A stretch of DNA of 18,365 nucleotides from an uncultured Luteimonas sp. (GTDB lineage: Bacteria; Pseudomonadota; Gammaproteobacteria; Xanthomonadales; Xanthomonadaceae). A program made the position numbers and the translations under genes. Numbering within the stretch: the first letter of the stretch is position 1; each line of letters starts with the position of its first letter. The stretch is taken from the NCBI GenBank assembly GCA_934541015.1, contig CAKTDC010000039.1, forward strand, positions 1-18,365. The letters run 5' to 3'. This document shows, one piece after another, positions 15,233 through 18,365 of this stretch. Below the pieces are notes generated by a model. The model saw nothing but the letters and a program-made list of their open reading frames with translations. It ran no database searches and was not told the DNA's origin.

Positions 15233-16339
15233 TTACCAGGGTTCGACGCTGACCACGAATCCACGCCTGCTCAATTGCGCAAGCAGACCCTCGTCGCCGG
15301 TCAGGTGGATGGCACCGACCGCGACGAACGCCCCGCCCTGCCGCAGCCTGTCTTCGAGCACCGGCATCCAGCGCTCGTTCCTCAGGCCAATCAGACAACG
15401 TCGAATCCCGCCTTCAGCGGCCAAGGCCGGCCCGGTGAGCCCGTGCAGGGTGTCGAGGTCCTCCAGCCAGGCGGCCAGGTCGCGCTGGCGGTAGTAGCCG
15501 ACGGTGCGCTCGGCATCCAGGTCGAACGACCAGCCGCGCAGCAGCCGCTGCTGCAGCACCACGGCGTACTCGTCGGCCGGCACGCAGTCGAGCGCGGCCA
15601 GCTGGTCGGGCAGGTTCTCCAGGTGCACCCGCGCCAGCCCTTCCTCGCCCGCCCACTTCTGCAGCACCTGGTCCAGGCTTTCATGCTCGCCCTGCCCGAA
15701 CGGGAACTCGAGCATGCTCATGACCACCCAGGGCTTGAGCCTGTCCAGGGTTTCCGGCGCCACGTCCGGGAGCAGCCGCCGCAGTTCGGTGAAGGCCTCG
15801 ACCCCGATCAGCCGGCTCAGGGTGCGCCCGCTGGACAGCAGCCGGTAGGTCTCGTACTCGGGTTTCCAGGCCTCCTCCAGGTCGACCTCGTTGATCAGCA
15901 CCTTCGACTCGCCCAGGTGCATGCGCAGCCGCGGCATCGACAGCAGCAGCAGGTCCGGATCGCCGTAGTGGATGGTGGCGAACACGTAGTTCACCGCGGG
16001 CGGCGGCGCCGGCGGCGCGTCCTCGGCGACGGCGGGACCGCCGCCCTCGGGCGACGCGGGCGCTGGCGTCGGGTCCGGGCCCGGATCGTCGCCGGCGGCG
16101 GAGCCGTTCTCCCCGCCGGCGCCCTCCCCGGCCGGCGCCGGCCCGTCCGCCACCGCGGCGGCGGGCGGCGGTGGCGCCTCCACGCGGAACAGGACGCCGC
16201 GCGCGCGCCAGTCGAACTGTCCGGCCTGGGCACTGGTGCAGGCCAGCAGCAGGCCCAGCACCCATGCCGCTGCGCGCACGGATGCCGCGGCGCGGCCACG
16301 CCGGGTCCTGCCGTCGAGTTCCTGTCCGGATGCGTTCAC
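15233..16339 (-). CDS. TraB/GumN family protein with Pro/Gly/Ala-rich insertion, first gene of the T6SS operon
   Basis: The GTG at 16339 was chosen because GGGAGA lies six bases upstream; another GTG at 16357 adds six residues. The product is 368 residues. A signal sequence (about 17-39) ends in LLLACTSAQAG, fitting either cleavage after AQA or, less well, lipidation at Cys33, so export is likely. The TraB/GumN signature is visible: FATIHYGDP (about 120-128), usually GTIH, with Ala121 at the glycine position; EVDLEE; and the C-terminal RNERWMPVLEDRL then FVAVGAIHLTGDEG (His345). TraB/GumN proteins belong to the Tiki-type putative metalloprotease group. Residues about 55-115 are a low-complexity insertion between the first strand (GVLFRVEA) and the ATIH motif. 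Being operon-leading, it may serve the T6SS, but no such role is established. Confidence 0.8.
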   Translation of the reverse strand: MNASGQELDGRTRRGRAAASVRAAAWVLGLLLACTSAQAGQFDWRARGVLFRVEAPPPPAAAVADGPAPAGEGAGGENGSAAGDDPGPDPTPAPASPEGGGPAVAEDAPPAPPPAVNYVFATIHYGDPDLLLLSMPRLRMHLGESKVLINEVDLEEAWKPEYETYRLLSSGRTLSRLIGVEAFTELRRLLPDVAPETLDRLKPWVVMSMLEFPFGQGEHESLDQVLQKWAGEEGLARVHLENLPDQLAALDCVPADEYAVVLQQRLLRGWSFDLDAERTVGYYRQRDLAAWLEDLDTLHGLTGPALAAEGGIRRCLIGLRNERWMPVLEDRLRQGGAFVAVGAIHLTGDEGLLAQLSRRGFVVSVEPW

Positions 16340-16345
16340 TGCAGC

Positions 16346-16351
16346 TCTCCC
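16346..16351 (-). promoter_or_regulatory. Ribosome binding site deciding the GumN-like start
   Basis: GGGAGA on the minus strand lies six bases before GTG 16339. The alternative GTG 16357 has only a weaker AGGG upstream. No ATG is available near the signal sequence. Confidence 0.4.
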
Positions 16352-16400
16352 GCGCACTGTGCCCTGCGATCTTGGGACCGGTCCGCGGCCGTCGCCATCT

Positions 16401-16426
16401 TCCGTCGGACCTATGTCCTTCGGACA
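16401..16426. promoter_or_regulatory. Dyad cluster, possible regulator binding site for the T6SS promoter
   Basis: TCCG-T-CGGA (16401-16409) is followed by TGTCC-TTC-GGACA (16414-16426). Both are perfect small inverted repeats sharing the TCC/GGA core, in the middle of the divergent region. The arrangement suits two adjacent binding sites for a dimeric regulator such as the divergently encoded NarL-type protein. This is a positional inference. Confidence 0.35.
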
Positions 16427-16510
16427 ACGTCATGCCTTGCGCCACCGGGACAGCCGGGACTATGGTGGAACGCGGGGCGGACAGCCCGCAGCGGGCCAGC
16501 GCGCAAGCCG

Positions 16511-17161
16511 ATGAAGATCCTCATCGCCGATGACCATCACCTGATCCTCGAGGGCGTCAGGCACAAGCTGGGCGAACTCGGGGAGGACATCGAGTTCATT
16601 TCCGCCACGAACGCCGGCGACATGCTTGCCCGGCTCTCGGAAGAGCCGCCGCCGGACCTGGCGATCATGGACCTGTCGATGCCCGGCGCCAGCGGCCACG
16701 ACCACGTCGTCGCGGTGCGCGAGCGCCTGCCGGACCTGCCGGTGGTGGTGCTGTCCGGGGCCGAGGACCCGGTGCAGATGAAGGCGCTGCTGGCGCTGGG
16801 CGTGCGCGGCTTCATTCCCAAGGCGTATTCGCCCGACATCATGCTCTCGGCGGTGCGCCTGGTGGTGTCCGGCGGGGTCTACGTGCCCCCGGTCCTGCTC
16901 GAGCAGGCCGACGGCGCCCCGGCGCCATCCGGCCGGCCCCAGGCCCAGGGCCCGGGCGACGGCCTGCGCGCGCTGCTGACCGAGCGCCAGGTCGACGTGC
17001 TGCGCCTGCTCGCCGAAGGCAAGCCCAACAAGAGCATCGCGCGCCTGCTGAACATCAGCGAGGGCACGGTGAAGATCCACCTGGCGGCGATCTTCCGCGC
17101 GCTGAACGTGCGCAACCGGGTGGAGGCGGTGGTGGCGGCGCAGCGGCTGGCGGAGCCCTGA
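16511..17161 (+). CDS. NarL/LuxR-type two-component response regulator
   Basis: The 216-residue product has an N-terminal receiver with MKILIADDHH (acidic pair Asp7/Asp8), phosphoacceptor Asp54 in AIMDLSMPG, Ser82 and Lys104 in FIPKAY, so phosphotransfer residues are complete. A linker (about 130-150) leads to a LuxR-type helix-turn-helix (about 155-212) with LTERQVDVLRLLAEGKPNKS and GTVKIHLAAIFRALNVRNR. It is a cytoplasmic DNA-binding regulator. The ATG at 16511 has no clear ribosome binding site. The gene is an orphan here: no kinase is adjacent, but it is divergent from the T6SS operon and the hybrid kinase lies at the operon's far side. Control of the T6SS operon is plausible from position but unproven. 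Confidence 0.93.
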   Translation: MKILIADDHHLILEGVRHKLGELGEDIEFISATNAGDMLARLSEEPPPDLAIMDLSMPGASGHDHVVAVRERLPDLPVVVLSGAEDPVQMKALLALGVRGFIPKAYSPDIMLSAVRLVVSGGVYVPPVLLEQADGAPAPSGRPQAQGPGDGLRALLTERQVDVLRLLAEGKPNKSIARLLNISEGTVKIHLAAIFRALNVRNRVEAVVAAQRLAEP

Positions 17162-17245
17162 CGGGGCGGGCTATGTCCTCTGTGATATGGCCGCGCCGTT
17201 CTCCTTGAGTCAGAGTGGACTTCGGTTGTCCGCGGGAGTTCCGCC

Positions 17246-18365
17246 ATGAAACTCGTTCCCTGTGGTCCCGTGCTCGGGCTGGCGCTGGCGCTGGGCGCGG
17301 CACCGCTGCAGGCGCAGGACGCCGCGGCCGATGTGGCGGCGGCGGCGGCGCCGGAGCCGGCCGCCGCCGACCTCGGGCAGCCGTTCGCGACCCGCCACGC
17401 GGTCTTCGAACCGCGCGCCTACTCGCAGCTTCCCGGCTGGGGCCAGGACGACTTCAGCGGCGCCATCGACGGCATGCGCCAGACCTGCGCCGCGCTGCGC
17501 GGCCGGGCCGTCTGGCAGGCCCTGTGCGCGGACTTCGGCAGCGCCTCCAGTGGCGGCCCCGAGGCGCTGCAGGCGTTCTTCGAGCGCCATTTCTACGCCT
17601 ACCAGGTGATGTCGCCCGAGCACGTGGCCACCGGCAAGCTCACCGGCTATTTCGAGCCGCTGCTCGACGGCAGCCGCCAGCGCGACGAGCGCTTCCGCCA
17701 CCCGGTCTACGGCATGCCCCATGACCTGCGGCTGCTCGATTCGTCCGCCGCCGGCGGGCGCAGCGCCTGGCTGTACAGCGACGGCATCCGCCTGCGCGGA
17801 GGCCTGCCCGGCGACGGGCGCTCGCAGGAGTACGAGCTGGCGCTCGACGGCATGGCCGCCGGCGTGCGCGACAAGCGCTACCGGGTGCGCGTGGAGGGTC
17901 GCCGCATCGTGCCCTACTGGTCCCGGCAGGAGATCGAGAAGAACGCCATCGAGGCGCCGGTGCTGGCCTGGGTGGACGACGCCCACAAGCTGTATTCGAT
18001 GCAGGTGCAGGGCTCGGGCAAGATCCGGCTGCGCGAGGGCGGGCTGATCCGGCTCGCCTATGCCGAGCAGAACGGACACCCGTTCCGGCCCAGGGTGACC
18101 CGCGGCCTGGGTTCGGACATGGCCCTGGTCGACATCAAGTCGCGCGGCCTGGTCGCAGGCAGCAGCGCCGGGGCACCCAAGGCCCTGGCGCCGGATCCGC
18201 GCCTGCCTGCCGGGGTCAACGACGAGGTCGCCCAGATCATCGCCGCGCTCTCCGGACGCCGCCCGGCACGGCCGGTCGCCGCCACGCGCCCGGGCCAGGC
18301 CCAGCGCCCGGCGCAGGCCCCGCGGCCCGCTGCCACCGCTGCCCAGCGGCCCCAGTCCGCAGCGC
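17246..18365 (+). CDS. mltA: Membrane-bound lytic murein transglycosylase A (MltA family), partial at the right edge
   Basis: The ATG at 17246 has GGGAG eight bases upstream; 373 codons are visible and the frame is still open. A signal peptide (1-23, ending LQA) without a proper lipobox implies a periplasmic protein, whereas Escherichia coli MltA is a lipoprotein. The first MltA domain is clear: VMSPEHVATGKLTGYFEPLL (about 121-140), RRIVPYWSRQEIE (219-231), then VLAWVDDAHKLYSMQVQGSG (239-258) and LAYAEQNGHPF (270-280). The protein should then return to the family core with the catalytic aspartate. Instead, residues 281-373 begin with RPRVTRGLGSDMALVDIKSR and become Pro/Ala/Arg/Gln-rich, so a long insertion interrupts the core. 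The catalytic part lies beyond the window. The enzyme cleaves peptidoglycan glycan strands; its neighbour is the T6SS cluster. Confidence 0.88.
   Translation, partial: MKLVPCGPVLGLALALGAAPLQAQDAAADVAAAAAPEPAAADLGQPFATRHAVFEPRAYSQLPGWGQDDFSGAIDGMRQTCAALRGRAVWQALCADFGSASSGGPEALQAFFERHFYAYQVMSPEHVATGKLTGYFEPLLDGSRQRDERFRHPVYGMPHDLRLLDSSAAGGRSAWLYSDGIRLRGGLPGDGRSQEYELALDGMAAGVRDKRYRVRVEGRRIVPYWSRQEIEKNAIEAPVLAWVDDAHKLYSMQVQGSGKIRLREGGLIRLAYAEQNGHPFRPRVTRGLGSDMALVDIKSRGLVAGSSAGAPKALAPDPRLPAGVNDEVAQIIAALSGRRPARPVAATRPGQAQRPAQAPRPAATAAQRPQSAA

Larger units (their letters stand above)
16340..16510. promoter_or_regulatory. Divergent control region for the T6SS operon and the response regulator gene
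   Basis: This 171-base gap must hold promoters in both directions. For the plus strand, TTGCGC (16437-16442) and TATGGT (16461-16466), 18 bases apart, form a weak sigma-70-like candidate before the response regulator gene. For the minus strand no good pair was found. A dyad cluster lies at 16401-16426. No sigma-54 site with correct spacing is seen. Confidence 0.4.

Overview
The window is very GC-rich with strongly G/C-biased third codon positions. The families present (a TraB/GumN-like protein, a TonB-like protein with a TPR-like N-terminus, an MltA with a long internal insertion) suggest a gammaproteobacterium of the Xanthomonadaceae/Lysobacteraceae. The organism is inferred from gene content only; no rRNA or taxonomic marker is present.

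Layout. (1) 1-756, minus strand: 5' part of a lipoprotein gene with a TonB-family-like architecture and a pentapeptide-repeat coiled coil, cut by the left edge. (2) 757-1001: divergent regulatory region with three dyad symmetries. (3) 1002-4183, plus strand: a hybrid histidine kinase with a C-terminal receiver, then a SAM-dependent methyltransferase of the protein-lysine-methyltransferase-like type, 32 bases apart. (4) 4184-4422: convergent gap with adjacent hairpins. (5) 4423-16339, minus strand: a type VI secretion system (T6SS) operon. In transcription order it reads TraB/GumN-like protein, tssK, tssL, tssM, tssA, tssB, tssC, hcp, tssE. (6) 16340-16510: divergent control region. (7) 16511-17161, plus strand: NarL/LuxR-type response regulator. 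(8) 17246-end, plus strand: MltA-type lytic transglycosylase, cut by the right edge.

How it fits together. TssB/TssC form the contractile sheath, Hcp the inner tube, TssE and TssK are baseplate parts, TssA primes or caps assembly, and TssL/TssM are the inner-membrane anchor. TssF, TssG, ClpV (TssH), VgrG (TssI), PAAR and the TssJ lipoprotein are absent here. The operon stops at tssE against a convergent gene, so the rest of the machine must be encoded elsewhere. A sensor kinase and a response regulator flank the operon and could be its regulators. A peptidoglycan lytic enzyme sits next to it and could help the trans-envelope complex pass the cell wall. Both roles are inferences from position.

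Most notable points: a nine-base T tract inside tssM where gain of a single T creates an immediate TGA stop; a TssL with an unusual periplasmic extension (BON-like plus DUF4384-like) instead of a peptidoglycan-binding domain; a TssM without a Walker A motif; a GumN-like first gene with a Pro/Gly/Ala-rich insertion just before its first catalytic-type motif; and a strong hairpin between hcp and tssE.
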